DNA of 64,000 nt from Burkholderia sp. 9120 (GTDB lineage Bacteria; Pseudomonadota; Gammaproteobacteria; Burkholderiales; Burkholderiaceae): positions 3,286,001 to 3,350,000 of the forward strand of contig NZ_JQNA01000002.1 of assembly GCF_000745015.1 (NCBI RefSeq). The letters run 5' to 3'. The position numbers and the translations under genes are program-made. Positions within the stretch are counted from its first letter, which is position 1. Each line of letters begins with the position of its first letter. This document shows, piece by piece, positions 33,539 to 42,459 of this stretch. The notes under the pieces were generated by a model, which did no database searches, had not been told where the DNA came from, and saw nothing but the letters and a program-made list of their open reading frames with translations.

Positions 33539-34261
33539 TTAAAGGCCGACACTGTCAGATTCTGGCAGTATGGTGCGGCTTGCTACATCGTTGGCCTTTC
33601 GCCACTCGCGCAGCAGCGTCGATCGTCTTTTCGGGTAACGCTCTTCGATTTGCTCAACGGCCGAGATCCGGTCCGAGCGGAAATTCCGAAAGTCTGCCCG
33701 AAGCTCGCACCAGCACATTAGCACGCGGGCCTGGTCGAAATAGACCAGTGCAAAGGGCCAAACTACACGCTGCGAGTGAGTGTCGCTGCCATCCACGTAA
33801 GTGATATTGAGCTTTTGCTCTGCGCGGACTGCGGCACGTAGAAGATCCGTGGAAACGTTGTGGGCAGGTCTTTTCAACGGCGCGCCCACTAGCAGCGATG
33901 ACTCTTCCAACTCGCGACGCAGTTCCATGGGCAGTACGGCAGCAACCTTCGCCAGTGTGCTCAGCGCGCCGGCCGACAACGTCTTGTCGCCGCGATCCGC
34001 GACCCAGCGCATGCCAAGAACCAGCGCGTCGAGTTCCTCTGAACTGAACATCATGGGCGGCAGCATGAAACTTGGTTTCATCACATAGCCCACGCCCGGT
34101 TCCCCTTCGATCATCGCGCCTTGCGCTTGCAAACTGGCGATGTCCCGATACAGCGTGCGGATGCTCACACCGAGTTCATCGGCCAATACCTGGGCGCTCA
34201 CGGGGCGTCGATAGCGCCGCAACACTTGCAAGAGGTGAAGGAGACGTTCGGAGCGGGTCAT
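33539..34261 (-). CDS. YafY/WYL-type transcriptional regulator
   Basis: A 240-residue regulator from ATG 34261 (MTRSERLLHLLQVLRRYRRP), with an AGGA about seven bases upstream. The N-terminal HTH_11 domain has LADELGVSIRTLYRDIASLQ, and the C-terminal WYL domain spans about residues 135-215 (VVWPFALVYFDQARVLMCWC). WYL domains sense nucleic-acid or nucleotide ligands. It probably drives its own two-gene operon with the VOC gene downstream. An alternative start eight codons upstream is possible. Confidence 0.9.
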   Translation of the reverse strand: MTRSERLLHLLQVLRRYRRPVSAQVLADELGVSIRTLYRDIASLQAQGAMIEGEPGVGYVMKPSFMLPPMMFSSEELDALVLGMRWVADRGDKTLSAGALSTLAKVAAVLPMELRRELEESSLLVGAPLKRPAHNVSTDLLRAAVRAEQKLNITYVDGSDTHSQRVVWPFALVYFDQARVLMCWCELRADFRNFRSDRISAVEQIEERYPKRRSTLLREWRKANDVASRTILPESDSVGL

Positions 34262-34568
34262 ACGTTGATCCTGATATCGACACACAAGCAGATCGACGCC
34301 AGCAGTCGGTTACTGCGAACCGAATGCAATAGGCGTTGTTCAGCGGATATCGGATTGTTGACGATCTATGCGGCGCTGTCGAGCTCACCTAATCCCTCCT
34401 GGTTGACGCCGTCACACCCCATCGCATAGCATCGCGGTTAGCGGTGCAGGCCGCTTCCGGGTCCGCGGAAAGGGTTGAACCCACCTGTAGGAGCGCTTCA
34501 ACTATCTCACCATCCTTTGTGCTGGCGGTATTGCGGACCTTCGGCCATCAAATGCACGAGGATCCGTC
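34262..34568. other. Intergenic region with repeat remnants
   Basis: A 307-bp gap between the divergent YafY and ankyrin genes. It holds the right copy of the 24-nt direct repeat (34320-34343) and a partial copy of the dispersed intergenic repeat at about 34355-34385. No small gene is supported here. Confidence 0.5.
34320..34343 (+). repeat. Direct repeat, right copy
   Basis: CCGAATGCAATAGGCGT, one variable base, then GTTCAG: the partner of the copy at 24016-24039, same orientation. It lies in the gap before the ankyrin gene. Confidence 0.6.
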
Positions 34569-36236
34569 ATGAACAAGTTGCCTCCCAAGGCCAATCTCGA
34601 CCATTTGAAGAAGCAGGCGAAAGAGCTGTTGCGCCTCTACCGCAACGGCAACGCCACCGCAGTCGAACGCTTCGTCCTTCATCTTCCCGCCGCCGCGCGC
34701 CGCACTGAGAAAGAAGTGCTGGCGCTTCAACTTCGCCTGCACGATGCGCAGTCCTGCATCGCGCGCGAGTACGGTTTTTCTTCCTGGGCGGATCTCGCCG
34801 CGTATGTCGAGGCCAGCGCTTTCGCGCATCACGAACAGGCCATGCTGAACCGCCGCTGGCTGAGGCTGACCTATGGCGGCGACGTAACCGGCAGCTACGA
34901 CGCGGCACGGCCACGCGTTGCCGCCCAACTCTTACGGGACCACGCCGACCTTCTCACCAGCGACCCCTACGCGGCCTGCGCAATGGGACGTCTCGACGTG
35001 ATCTCGCGGACGATAACCGCCGATCCCGATTGGATCAACCGCGCGGGCGGCGCGCTCAACCTTCCGCCGCTCGTCGCGGTGACCCACTCATGCCTGGGAC
35101 GGCTGCCGGAATTCGCCGCAGCACTACGCGAATGTGCACTTTATTTCTTGCGCACTGGGGCTAATCCAAACCAGCGTATCGGCAATCGCTTGCCACCGGC
35201 TTCCCTCGCAACGCCTGACGACACGGAACCTTTATCCGCCCTCTACGGCGCGGCCGGCGTGCTCCGCGATCCGGTTCTCACCGAGATGCTTCTCACGGCC
35301 GGCGCCGATCCCAATGATGGTGAATCGCTCTATCACTCGCTTGAAAATCCCGACTGCACGCGTCTGCTGCTGCAGCATGGCGCGCGTGTCGCCGGCACGA
35401 ATGCCGTGTGGCGCGCGCTCGACATGCCGGAACCGGCCGCGCTCGAACTGCTGCTGGCTCACGGCGGCGACGCCAACGAGCCGGCCGGACCGGGCGTGAC
35501 GCACACCTGGCGAACTCCGCTGCTGCGTGCGATCGCGGTGCGCCGATCACGCGGACATATTGCCGCGTTGCTGACGGCGGGCGCCGATGCGACGGCGCGA
35601 ACGGGCGCCGGCATCAGTGCTTACCGACTGGCGACGCAAGTGGGTCTACCGGAGGTCACCGAGTTGCTGCGCGCCCATGGCGTGCAGGAAGACCTCACCG
35701 CGGATGACGACTTCATCGCCGCCTGTGGCCGCGCCGACGCGACCGAGGCGCGACGGATTCAGGCTCACTATCCGGGGTTGCCGGGCTCGCTGTCGGACGA
35801 CCAGCTCCGGTTAATGCCCGACGCCGCGGCATGGGGATCGAGCGCCGCGGTCAAGGTCATGGTCGAACTCGGTTGGCCGATTGCCGCGCGTGGAGGAGAC
35901 TGGGACGCAACGGCGCTCAACCACGCCGTCTTTCATGGCGACGCGGAGCTGACTGCCTTTCTGCTCGCGCACGGCGCGAACTGGCGTGAGCGCCACGGCT
36001 ATGGCGACGACGTGCTCGGCACGCTGTCCTGGGCTTCGCTCGGCGAGCCGGGCGGCTCGGACAATCCGGATTGGATCGGCTGTGCTCGCGCGCTGAAGGT
36101 TCATGGCCTTCCACCTGTGGAGCAGGATCCGGCGGATCCGGAGCGGCTCATCATTGAAGGTCGGGTGAGGCGGTTTTCCGAAGCGGTGACGGAAGTCTTG
36201 CTGGGCGACAGCGGCGCGACTTCCGAAGCGAGCTGA
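34569..36236 (+). CDS. Ankyrin repeat protein
   Basis: A 555-residue soluble protein. The first 90 residues resemble an N-terminal helical region (LKKQAKELLRLYRNGNATAV, EYGFSSWADLAAYVEA). From about residue 170 there are degenerate ankyrin-type units: CALYFLRTGANPNQRIGN, VLTEMLLTAGADPNDGES, ALELLLAHGGDANEPAG, HIAALLTAGADATARTG and LTAFLLAHGANWRER. There is no signal peptide. The family is common in Burkholderiales and of unknown function, probably protein-protein interaction. Alone in its transcription unit. Confidence 0.82.
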   Translation: MNKLPPKANLDHLKKQAKELLRLYRNGNATAVERFVLHLPAAARRTEKEVLALQLRLHDAQSCIAREYGFSSWADLAAYVEASAFAHHEQAMLNRRWLRLTYGGDVTGSYDAARPRVAAQLLRDHADLLTSDPYAACAMGRLDVISRTITADPDWINRAGGALNLPPLVAVTHSCLGRLPEFAAALRECALYFLRTGANPNQRIGNRLPPASLATPDDTEPLSALYGAAGVLRDPVLTEMLLTAGADPNDGESLYHSLENPDCTRLLLQHGARVAGTNAVWRALDMPEPAALELLLAHGGDANEPAGPGVTHTWRTPLLRAIAVRRSRGHIAALLTAGADATARTGAGISAYRLATQVGLPEVTELLRAHGVQEDLTADDDFIAACGRADATEARRIQAHYPGLPGSLSDDQLRLMPDAAAWGSSAAVKVMVELGWPIAARGGDWDATALNHAVFHGDAELTAFLLAHGANWRERHGYGDDVLGTLSWASLGEPGGSDNPDWIGCARALKVHGLPPVEQDPADPERLIIEGRVRRFSEAVTEVLLGDSGATSEAS

Positions 36237-36374
36237 ATCGAGCTGAATCGAACTGACGCGACTCGCTCTTTGCCAACCACGCCGTAGCAATCGCCATCGT
36301 TTAGCACGACGGCGGCGCTGGCCATGCCGCAAAGCATCGGCCAGCGCCGCGTGTCGTCACTACCGCTGCGCAGC

Positions 36375-36719
36375 TTAGCCGATCGGCCAGTTGAGCACGG
36401 CGATGCCGTCGTTGTAGTCGCCGTCGCTACCATCTTCCGAGCCGACCAGCGCGAAATTCAACTTGTTCGTGAGCGTTGTCTGAACCGACACGAGGTCCGA
36501 CTGCCGGCCGTTGACCGACACCTTGATCTGCACGGCGCCGTGGCCCGAATTGAGCACTTGCGTGCCGATGACCTTGTTGTCGGTGCTTTGACCGTTGAAC
36601 GTAGCGCGGACCTCGTTGTCAACGAAGACCTGGATCGTTTGAACATTGGACGAATTAGCGAAACCCGTCACACCAAAACGGATGTTTGCAGGGAGGTTGA
36701 ATACGCCTTGCTGAGCCAT
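36375..36719 (-). CDS. lecB: Calcium-dependent lectin, LecB/PA-IIL family
   Basis: A 114-residue lectin starting at ATG 36719 (MAQQGVFNLPANIRFGVTGF) with GGAG six bases upstream. It aligns along its whole length with Pseudomonas PA-IIL: QVLNSGHGAVQIKVSVNGRQ and LNFALVGSEDGSDGDYNDGI carry the calcium ligands, and the C-terminal NWPIG ends in the Gly whose carboxylate also binds calcium. The sugar-preference triplet at PA-IIL positions 22-24 is Ser-Ser-Asn; PA-IIL has Ser-Ser-Gly. Ser22 favours fucose over mannose in PA-IIL. There is no signal peptide, as in the family. It is monocistronic, with a receiver-domain gene upstream. Confidence 0.93.
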   Translation of the reverse strand: MAQQGVFNLPANIRFGVTGFANSSNVQTIQVFVDNEVRATFNGQSTDNKVIGTQVLNSGHGAVQIKVSVNGRQSDLVSVQTTLTNKLNFALVGSEDGSDGDYNDGIAVLNWPIG

Positions 36720-36980
36720 GTGTTTCTCCAGGAAAGGGAGCGTTTCCCACATTACGCGAGCCGACATCGGAAGCGTCATTCAGGCTCGAACGGGCGCGCG
36801 GATCGAAGACCGTCACAGCGTGGAGATCGCGGAATCACGCTGTCGCCGACGTAATGTAGACACGTTGCCTGGGTCACGTAGCTATCAAGGTGAGCAGGTC
36901 CGCGGCACTGTCACATTGCCGGGATTCCTGTCGATGCAGCCGAAGCGGGCATTGAAGATGCTTGTGAAGCCGCCTGCATT

Positions 36981-37376
36981 TCAGGTCGGCTTGTCTCTGC
37001 CGGATGGCGACTGTCGATGAGACGCGTGGTCGGCGATCAGCCGTCGCATGGTGGCGAGCAGCAGGGGACCCTCCACTGGCTTACGCAGGAAACCGTCATA
37101 GCTGACGAAGGCGGGCGGACTCGGCTCGCCGGAAACGAGGATGAATGCGACGTCGGGTATGTCCGGCAGCGTGCGCAACTGGTGACACAGTTCGCTGCCC
37201 GACATGACCGGCATGCGCCAGTCCGCCACCACGATATCGACAGGGAAATCGATGAACTGGGCCAACGCCAACTGGCCGTTGCTTGCCATCGTGACTTCAT
37301 ATCCGTCGGCGGCGCAGCAGGCGCTCCATGCGGCCAACGCTTCCAGATCGTCATCTACCAGCAGAACACTTGCCAT
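36981..37376 (-). CDS. Stand-alone response regulator receiver protein
   Basis: A 131-residue CheY-like protein. The acidic pocket is Asp8-Asp9 (LLVDDDLEA), the phospho-acceptor is Asp52 in VVADWRMPVMSG, and Lys99 is in GFLRKPVEG. Ser82 (LVSGEP) takes the switch Thr/Ser role. No output domain is present. No histidine kinase lies within the window, so its partner must be elsewhere; FixJ- or hybrid-kinase associated receivers often look like this. It reads towards the lectin gene, 261 bp away. Confidence 0.9.
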   Translation of the reverse strand: MASVLLVDDDLEALAAWSACCAADGYEVTMASNGQLALAQFIDFPVDIVVADWRMPVMSGSELCHQLRTLPDIPDVAFILVSGEPSPPAFVSYDGFLRKPVEGPLLLATMRRLIADHASHRQSPSGRDKPT

Positions 37377-37637
37377 ACCGAACTCTTCTCCATCTCTGAC
37401 CTCCTAATTGGTCAGTTTTAAGCGCCGGAAGTTCGGCGCCTGCGCCGATCGACGTTGCCGATTTTTATGCCGCAGCGCGGCCATCAAAATATCCTAAAAA
37501 AGGATCATTTCGATCAGATTAATTCATTTTTTTAGATGGGTAGTCGTGCGTATGCTTCAGGCATTGGGAACACCGCAGGCGGCCGGCTTCGACCGACACA
37601 CCGCTCGCGCATCCCGGCAAATTCGAGGAAATACGTC

Positions 37638-38897
37638 ATGTCCATTCCTGCCAACGCCCTCAACGCAGCGTCGCTGCATTCGGATCCGCATAGTTACGCG
37701 GCGCGCAACGGCGCCTACTGGCAACGTAACCTGGCGGTCTGCGTGTTTGGGTCGTTCACGACGCTGGTGAGCCTGAGCATGCTGCTGCCGTTTCTGCCGT
37801 TGTACGTGGAGCAGCTCGGCATCCATTCGCCGGGCGCGATCGTACAGTGGTCGGGCGTGGCATTCGGCGCGACGTTTTTCGGCACGGCCGTCACCGCGCC
37901 GCTTTGGGGGCGTCTCGCCGGTCGCTATGGCCGCAAGCCGATGCTCGTGCGTGCGGCGATCGGCATGGCGGTCGTGATGTCGTTGATCGGCCTCGCTCAC
38001 AACGTGACCGAGCTCGTCGTGTTGCGTCTCGCGGCCGGGTTGATCGGCGGCTACGCGTCGGCATCGATCGTCATGATCGGAACCCAGGTGCCGCGCGAGC
38101 GTGCCGGCTGGGCGCTCGGCGTGCTGTCGACCGGTGCGTTGGCCGGCAATCTGATCGGGCCGCTGGTGGGCGGCTTTCTGCCGACGTGGGTGGGAATTCG
38201 CGGCACGTTCTTCGTCGGCGGCGCGATGATCGCCGTGGCGGCCGTCGCGACGATCTTGCTGGTGCGCGAAAATTTCAACAGCGCCGTCGACGCAAAAGCA
38301 AAGCCGGTCGCGAAAGAACAGTCTGGTGTGAAGCCGAATCGCGCGGTGATTCCCGCGCTGCTCGTTACGGCGATGATGGTGCTGCTTGCCAATATGTCCA
38401 TCGAACCGATCATCACGGTGTATATCGGCGGCTTGGGCGTGCCGCATGCGGATCTCGCGCGCGTGGCCGGCATCGTGATGGCGTGCTCGGCGTTCGGCAG
38501 CATGCTGACCGCTTCGCGGCTTGGGGCGCTCGCGGACCGGGTTGGTAGCTGGAACGTGATTATTGGCTGCCTGATCGCCACGGCGCTGGTGATGTTGCCG
38601 CAAGCGTTCGTTACGCACTGGTGGCAATTGGCCGCGCTGCGCGGAATCATGGGCATGACGATCGCCGGCCTGTTGCCTTCCATCGCGAAACTGGTGCGCC
38701 ATTCGGTCGACGAACAAAGCTCCGGCACGACCTTGGGCTATCTGCAGTCGGCGCAATTCACCGGGCAAGTTGTTGGGCCGTTGATCGGCGGAAGTATTGG
38801 CGCGCACATTGGCCTGCAACCGGTATTTTTCGTGACCGCTTCGCTGCTCGTGTTGTGTGCGGGCCTCAATCAGTGGATGCGCAGCCGGGCTGCGTGA
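37638..38897 (+). CDS. MFS transporter, drug/H+ antiporter-like
   Basis: A 419-residue inner-membrane exporter starting at ATG 37638 (MSIPANALNAASLHSDPHSY), preceded by GAGGAA. Twelve membrane segments are expected. Motif A, GRLAGRYGRKPMLVR, is between segments 2 and 3, and motif C-like RAGWALGVLSTGALAGNLIG is in segment 5, as in the DHA1 (12-segment) drug antiporters such as MdtG. The substrate is unknown. It stands divergent from the receiver gene and is followed after 62 bp by an SDR gene on the same strand. Confidence 0.9.
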   Translation: MSIPANALNAASLHSDPHSYAARNGAYWQRNLAVCVFGSFTTLVSLSMLLPFLPLYVEQLGIHSPGAIVQWSGVAFGATFFGTAVTAPLWGRLAGRYGRKPMLVRAAIGMAVVMSLIGLAHNVTELVVLRLAAGLIGGYASASIVMIGTQVPRERAGWALGVLSTGALAGNLIGPLVGGFLPTWVGIRGTFFVGGAMIAVAAVATILLVRENFNSAVDAKAKPVAKEQSGVKPNRAVIPALLVTAMMVLLANMSIEPIITVYIGGLGVPHADLARVAGIVMACSAFGSMLTASRLGALADRVGSWNVIIGCLIATALVMLPQAFVTHWWQLAALRGIMGMTIAGLLPSIAKLVRHSVDEQSSGTTLGYLQSAQFTGQVVGPLIGGSIGAHIGLQPVFFVTASLLVLCAGLNQWMRSRAA

Positions 38898-38959
38898 TGT
38901 GAGAGGATAGCCAGCTTGTCGACGCATGCGAAAAGCTTTACACCAACTACCGGATTCCT

Positions 38960-39703
38960 ATGAAAACGCCACGCCCCGTTGCGCTTGTCACCGGCTCGAC
39001 CTCCGGTATCGGCGCCGCCATTGCCCGACGGCTTTCGCAAGACGGTTTCTCCGTGGTCGTGCATTCGCGCAGTTCGGCGGAAGCGGGGCAGGCTCTCGCG
39101 AACGAACTCGAATCCGCCCTCTACGTCCAGGCTGATCTTGCCGACGACGCCGACAGGGTGAGGCTCGTTCGCGAAGCCATCGACGCCTGGGGACAGCTCG
39201 ACGTCCTGGTGAACAACGCGGGGATTAGCCGCGTGATTCCGCACGCGGACCTGGCCGCCGCGACGCCCGCCATCTGGCAGGAACTGCACGAAGTCAACGT
39301 TGTGGCGCCGTTCCGGCTGGTAGCCGAGGCGGAGTCGGCACTGCGCGCGGCGGCTCAGCGCGGCCGCGCCGGCAGCGTGGTGAACGTGAGTTCCCATGCC
39401 GGCGTGCGTCCCAAGGGCGCCTCGATTCCGTATGCCGCGAGCAAGGCCGCGTTGAACCACATGACCCGCCTGCTCGCGCTGTCGCTGGGACCGGAGATTC
39501 GCGTGAACGCGGTCGCGCCGGGTCTCGTCGATACGCCGCTGACCGCCGACTGGACACAGGCGCAACAACTCTGGAAGGAACGCTCGCCCATGCGTCGAGC
39601 CGCCAGCCCCGACGATATCGCCCAGGCCGTCGCCATGCTGGTGGCCTCGGACTACCTGACGGGCGAGATTCTGCTCTCAGACGGTGGGTTGAATCTCACA
39701 TAG
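38960..39703 (+). CDS. SDR family oxidoreductase
   Basis: A 247-residue classical SDR. Cofactor motif LVTGSTSGIGAAIAR at residues 9-23, NNAGIS, Ser in VVNVSSHAGV, Tyr and Lys in IPYAASKAALN, and the C-terminal LTGEILLSDGGLNL. It is similar in type to 3-oxoacyl-ACP reductases that use NADPH. It follows the MFS gene by 62 bp and may be co-transcribed, which could link export and detoxification of one compound; this is inference. The ATG is 38960. Confidence 0.92.
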   Translation: MKTPRPVALVTGSTSGIGAAIARRLSQDGFSVVVHSRSSAEAGQALANELESALYVQADLADDADRVRLVREAIDAWGQLDVLVNNAGISRVIPHADLAAATPAIWQELHEVNVVAPFRLVAEAESALRAAAQRGRAGSVVNVSSHAGVRPKGASIPYAASKAALNHMTRLLALSLGPEIRVNAVAPGLVDTPLTADWTQAQQLWKERSPMRRAASPDDIAQAVAMLVASDYLTGEILLSDGGLNLT

Positions 39704-39917
39704 TGAGTTTGAGGGCGCGTTTTCCGAAAGCTTGCCGATAGCGAGCGATACCGCGAAATAGGCCGTAATTTCAGGCATTTCCTGATTCAGGTTATGCGCG
39801 TTGATGCCGTTATACAGCGACAACCCTCTGCCGGTCGACGCATTCCGCGCGATGCCAGCGAGGTTGAGCTTGGCGCGGGGGAATGACCTCGCGCTAGCAG
39901 GCGACGGAGAAAACCGC

Positions 39918-41477
39918 GTGAATCGACTTAGCTTGAATACGAAACTGTGGCTGGCCTTATTGATCACGTGGCTCGGCCTGCTGCTTCTAGGCGGTTGGGC
40001 GGCGTGGCAATCGCGCAGCACCATGTTGTCGGATCGCAAGGCGGCGGTGCAGAACGTCGTCGAATCCGCGTACGGCATCGTGGCCGATTACGCCAGGCTG
40101 GCCGACCAGCACGAACTCACGCTGGATCAGGCGAAACAGCAGGCCATGGCGCGCCTGTCGGTGATGCGCTATCCGGGCAACGGCTACATGATCATCACGA
40201 CGGCGACGCCGGTCGTCATCATGCATCCGACGCTCGCGGATCTGCGCAACAAGGACGTGACCCATTACGCGGATACCGACGGCAAGCTGCTGTTCGTCGA
40301 CATGGTCAAAGTCGCTCAGGCTCAGGGGCAAGGTTTCGTCGACTATATGGCGCGGTTGCCGGGCAAAACGGAGCACGTGCCGAAGATCAGCTTCGTCAAA
40401 CGCTTCGAGCCGTGGGACTGGTATCTGATTTCAGGCGTCTACGTGGACGACATCAACACGGCGTTTCGCAACGCGCTGCTGGGTTATCTGCTCACCATTC
40501 TCGTGACCGGCAGCTTCAGCACGATCGCGCTGGTGCTGATCATTCGCAATGTGAAGCGCAGTCTTGGCGGTGAACCGGCCTACGCGGCGCAGGTGGCGGA
40601 AACCATCGCCGACGGCGATCTGTCGCGCACGGTTTCGATCGGCAAGGAAGATCAGCAAAGCATGCTGTTCGCGATGCAGCGCATGCAACATCGTCTCGCC
40701 GATACGATCCGGCGTATTCGCGGCGGCACCGAAACGATTACGGTCGCGGCCGAGGAAATCGCCGCGGGCAATCTCGACCTGTCGGCGCGTACGGAACAGC
40801 AGGCGTCTTCGTTGGGCGAAACCGCGGCCAGCATGGAGCAACTCACCGCGACCGTGAAGCAGAACGCCGACAACGCCGTGCAGGCCAACCAGATGGCGCG
40901 CAACGCGTCGAAGCTGGCCGGCGACGGCGGTCATGTCGTGCAGGAGGTCGTCGCGAACATGCAGAACATCGCGACGAGTTCGGCGCGTGTGGTCGACATC
41001 ATCGCGGTGATCGAAAGCATCGCGTTTCAGACCAATATTCTCGCGTTGAATGCGGCCGTCGAGGCGGCGCGCGCGGGCGAAGAAGGGCGCGGTTTCGCGG
41101 TGGTGGCGGGCGAAGTGCGCAATCTCGCGCGCCGCAGTTCCGACGCGGCGAAAGAGATCAAGAGCCTGATCGAGGACTCGGTGGAACGCGTCAACGACGG
41201 CAAGGCGCTCGTCGAGAAAGCGGGCGGCACGATGCATTCGCTGGTCGATGCCGTGAAGCGCGTGACCGATATCATCAGCGAGATTTCGGCGGCGTCCGAA
41301 GAGCAGAGCCGCGGCATCGAGCAGGTCAACGTTGCGATTGCGCAGATGGACGAGACGACCCAGCAGAATGCCGCGATGGTCGAGCAGGCCGCAGCCGCCG
41401 CGCAGTCGATGCAGGAACAGGCGCAGATGCTGCGCGATGTGGTCAACGTGTTCCGCCTGGAAGGCGCGACGGCGTGA
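39918..41477 (+). CDS. Methyl-accepting chemotaxis protein (Cache sensor)
   Basis: A 519-residue chemoreceptor. The GTG at 39918 ([15 protein letters not shown]) is preferred, with CGGAGA eight bases upstream; an ATG at 39801 would add a non-conserved leader. Membrane segment 1 is at about residues 9-27, a single Cache_2 sensor ([20 protein letters not shown] ... [14 protein letters not shown]) at 35-185, then segment 2, HAMP and signalling domain. The tip [18 protein letters not shown] is intact. Heptad-rich flanks carry methylation sites. No che genes are adjacent. Confidence 0.92.
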   Translation: MNRLSLNTKLWLALLITWLGLLLLGGWAAWQSRSTMLSDRKAAVQNVVESAYGIVADYARLADQHELTLDQAKQQAMARLSVMRYPGNGYMIITTATPVVIMHPTLADLRNKDVTHYADTDGKLLFVDMVKVAQAQGQGFVDYMARLPGKTEHVPKISFVKRFEPWDWYLISGVYVDDINTAFRNALLGYLLTILVTGSFSTIALVLIIRNVKRSLGGEPAYAAQVAETIADGDLSRTVSIGKEDQQSMLFAMQRMQHRLADTIRRIRGGTETITVAAEEIAAGNLDLSARTEQQASSLGETAASMEQLTATVKQNADNAVQANQMARNASKLAGDGGHVVQEVVANMQNIATSSARVVDIIAVIESIAFQTNILALNAAVEAARAGEEGRGFAVVAGEVRNLARRSSDAAKEIKSLIEDSVERVNDGKALVEKAGGTMHSLVDAVKRVTDIISEISAASEEQSRGIEQVNVAIAQMDETTQQNAAMVEQAAAAAQSMQEQAQMLRDVVNVFRLEGATA

Positions 41478-41546
41478 AGCCCAAGCGGGTAGTTGCGGGT
41501 AGTCGCCGACAGGGGCTTGCCGGCAACTAGCTGCAACTGCCGATCG

Positions 41547-42308
41547 CTACGGCGCCACGAAATCGTTCTGATCCGCGAGCTTGAGGCTCTGGGCAAACAT
41601 CGACGAATCGCCGCCGAGCGCCGCGCTCGCGCGGGCCGAAGCGCTCAGTAATAGCTTGCAGGAGGCACGCATCGACTCCACGGCGCCGATCCGTTCCCGC
41701 GGTCCCGACACGGTCAGCGCGCCGACCAGCTCTCCTCCCAACGCAAGCACCGGCACCGAAATCGACGCGGTGTCCGGATCGCGCTCGCCGTACGACACCG
41801 CCCACATCCGATCCCGCACGTCGTCGAAACCCTTCTTGTAGGGCTTGGAAAACGCAAGCAGCACTTTGCCCGACGCGCCGCGATCGATCGGAAAGCGCTC
41901 GCCTTCGCGAATCGATACACGTACCGCACGCGCCGGTTCGACACGATGCAGCACGATCCGGTGGCTGCCCTGACGCACATAAAACGACGACGTTTCGCCC
42001 GAATCGATTGCGAGTTGCTGAAGCAGCGGCTCGACGACGTGGCGGACATGAAACGACTCCTGATAGATCTGCGCGAGCCGTAACGGTTCGGGGCCAATCG
42101 AATAGCGCCCATCTTCGAGCTTGCGCACGAAGCCGCCATGATCGAGCGCGCCGAGCAGGCGCAACAACGTGCTCTTGTAGTAGCCGGTGCGGCGCGCCAG
42201 GTCCGCGAGCGATACGCCTTTCTCGCCCGACTCGAACGCGCCGAGTATCGCGAACGCGCGATCGAGCGCCGCGACGCCGCCACCTTTTTCTGAGTCTTCG
42301 TTTTGCAT
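41547..42308 (-). CDS. IclR family transcriptional regulator
   Basis: A 253-residue regulator from ATG 42308 (MQNEDSEKGGGVAALDRAFA). The winged HTH spans about residues 13-70 (VSLADLARRTGYYKSTLLRL) and the GAF-like effector domain starts near residue 80 (ESFHVRHVVEPLLQQLAIDS). A start 19 codons upstream is possible. It is divergent from the carotenoid oxygenase gene. A 9-bp dyad in the gap is a likely operator, so regulation of that gene is expected. Confidence 0.9.
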   Translation of the reverse strand: MQNEDSEKGGGVAALDRAFAILGAFESGEKGVSLADLARRTGYYKSTLLRLLGALDHGGFVRKLEDGRYSIGPEPLRLAQIYQESFHVRHVVEPLLQQLAIDSGETSSFYVRQGSHRIVLHRVEPARAVRVSIREGERFPIDRGASGKVLLAFSKPYKKGFDDVRDRMWAVSYGERDPDTASISVPVLALGGELVGALTVSGPRERIGAVESMRASCKLLLSASARASAALGGDSSMFAQSLKLADQNDFVAP

Positions 42309-42389
42309 GGGAGAAGATCGTTCTGTAGAGCGGACCATGCTAGAAGGCGGGACGGGCGGCGTCAAGGCGGTGAGACGTGGTTCTAATTT

Positions 42390-42427
42390 TACCCGGATGT
42401 AATTGACTGTCTATATTTATCCGGGTA
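42390..42427. promoter_or_regulatory. IclR-type dyad
   Basis: Perfect 9-bp arms TACCCGGAT and ATCCGGGTA separated by 20 bp, between the divergent IclR and carotenoid-oxygenase genes. Spacing this wide would let two DNA-binding domains of a dimer or tetramer contact each half. Confidence 0.55.
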
Positions 42428-42459
42428 TAAATCACGCATTGCTCATTTCCGAGGTCAAT

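Noticed and set aside
40431..41237. Antisense open frame over the chemoreceptor, also seen at 62458-63678.
   Set aside because: Arginine/His-rich mirror frame of a GC-rich coding gene; no ribosome-binding site and no independent conserved motif.
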